Below, in pieces: positions 63,972 to 64,000 of a DNA stretch of 64,000 bases. The position numbers and the translations under genes are program-made. The DNA is from Telluribacter sp035998675. GTDB taxonomy: Bacteria > Bacteroidota > Bacteroidia > Cytophagales > Spirosomataceae. Each line of letters starts with the position of its first letter. Position 1 is the stretch's first letter. A model generated the notes under the pieces. That model saw nothing but the letters and a program-made list of their open reading frames with translations, did not search any database and had not been told where the DNA came from. The stretch is from positions 145,046 through 209,045 of the forward strand of contig NZ_DASYHI010000002.1 in assembly GCF_035998675.1 (NCBI RefSeq). Reading direction: 5' to 3'.

Positions 63972-64000
63972 ATGTATGACTAAATATGACCCACTACTTA

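Larger units (their letters stand above)
62902..64000 (+). mobile_element. Complete IS630-family insertion sequence
   Basis: Terminal inverted repeats are TAAGTAGTCGGTCAAA (from 62902) and, on the other strand from 64000, TAAGTAGTGGGTCATA, matching at 14 of 16 positions. The outermost bases fit TA-target duplication. The two overlapping frames between them encode an IS630/Tc1-like transposase. At about 1.1 kb the size is standard. The element ends exactly at the window edge. Confidence 0.88.

Overview
The window looks like a chromosomal segment from a Cytophagales-type member of the Bacteroidota. The evidence is the promoter style (TTG, about 20 bases, TAnnTTTG at ompA and tRNA-Asn), an OmpA protein with thrombospondin-type calcium repeats, lipoproteins with PKD and LamG domains, and the general protein make-up. 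Two kinds of DNA are joined. About 1-25.7 kb is ordinary, fairly GC-balanced core DNA. About 26-62 kb is visibly AT-richer and packed with defence-like and unfamiliar genes.

Bases 1-19.9 kb hold one long minus-strand cell-surface polysaccharide operon with overlapping or nearly touching genes. In transcription order it encodes a UDP-HexNAc dehydrogenase, UDP-galactopyranose mutase, a Wza-like export lipoprotein, a PHP-type tyrosine phosphatase, and a Wzc-like tyrosine autokinase. A nonulosonic-acid cassette follows (NeuB-like synthase without SAF domain, CMP-sugar synthetase, Gfo/Idh oxidoreductase, SDR, KdsC-like phosphatase). The operon ends with a Wzm/Wzt ABC exporter, a TylF-like O-methyltransferase, a class I methyltransferase, four GT4 glycosyltransferases and a further glycosyltransferase that runs off the left edge. 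Then come ompA (minus), tgt (minus), a GT2 glycosyltransferase and rsmG (plus), a probable small structured RNA, a 93-residue protein, and tRNA-Asn(GTT) preceded by two decayed tRNA-like copies.

Downstream of tRNA-Asn is an accessory region. A transposase remnant is followed by a nine-gene plus-strand block (26.5-37.9 kb). It encodes a PKD/LamG lipoprotein, several exported proteins, an exported caspase-like protease, a DUF4384 protein, a three-helix membrane protein, a 1011-residue tubulin/FtsZ-like GTPase and a zinc-ribbon membrane protein. Next is a retron: a minus-strand reverse transcriptase with NAxxH, YADD and VTG motifs, and an upstream ncRNA bounded by 10-base inverted repeats. It sits opposite a divergent ADP-ribosylglycohydrolase. 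Bases 40.8-55.4 kb carry a DISARM-like system. The cytosine methyltransferase, coupled to a Vsr endonuclease, converges on an operon of a drmE-like gene, a NERD-domain helicase, drmA, drmB and an AIPR-family protein. No drmC-type phospholipase D gene is visible.

The right end (56-64 kb) is a patchwork: an SbcD-like nuclease fragment, a VWA protein, a TPR protein, a frameshifted GNAT gene, a C39-peptidase/GNAT fusion, a DUF2779 nuclease gene interrupted by an in-frame TAG, and a complete IS630-family element whose right inverted repeat is the last sequence of the window. The layout reads as a tRNA-associated defence island. No integrase is visible, and the far attachment site was not found by eye.
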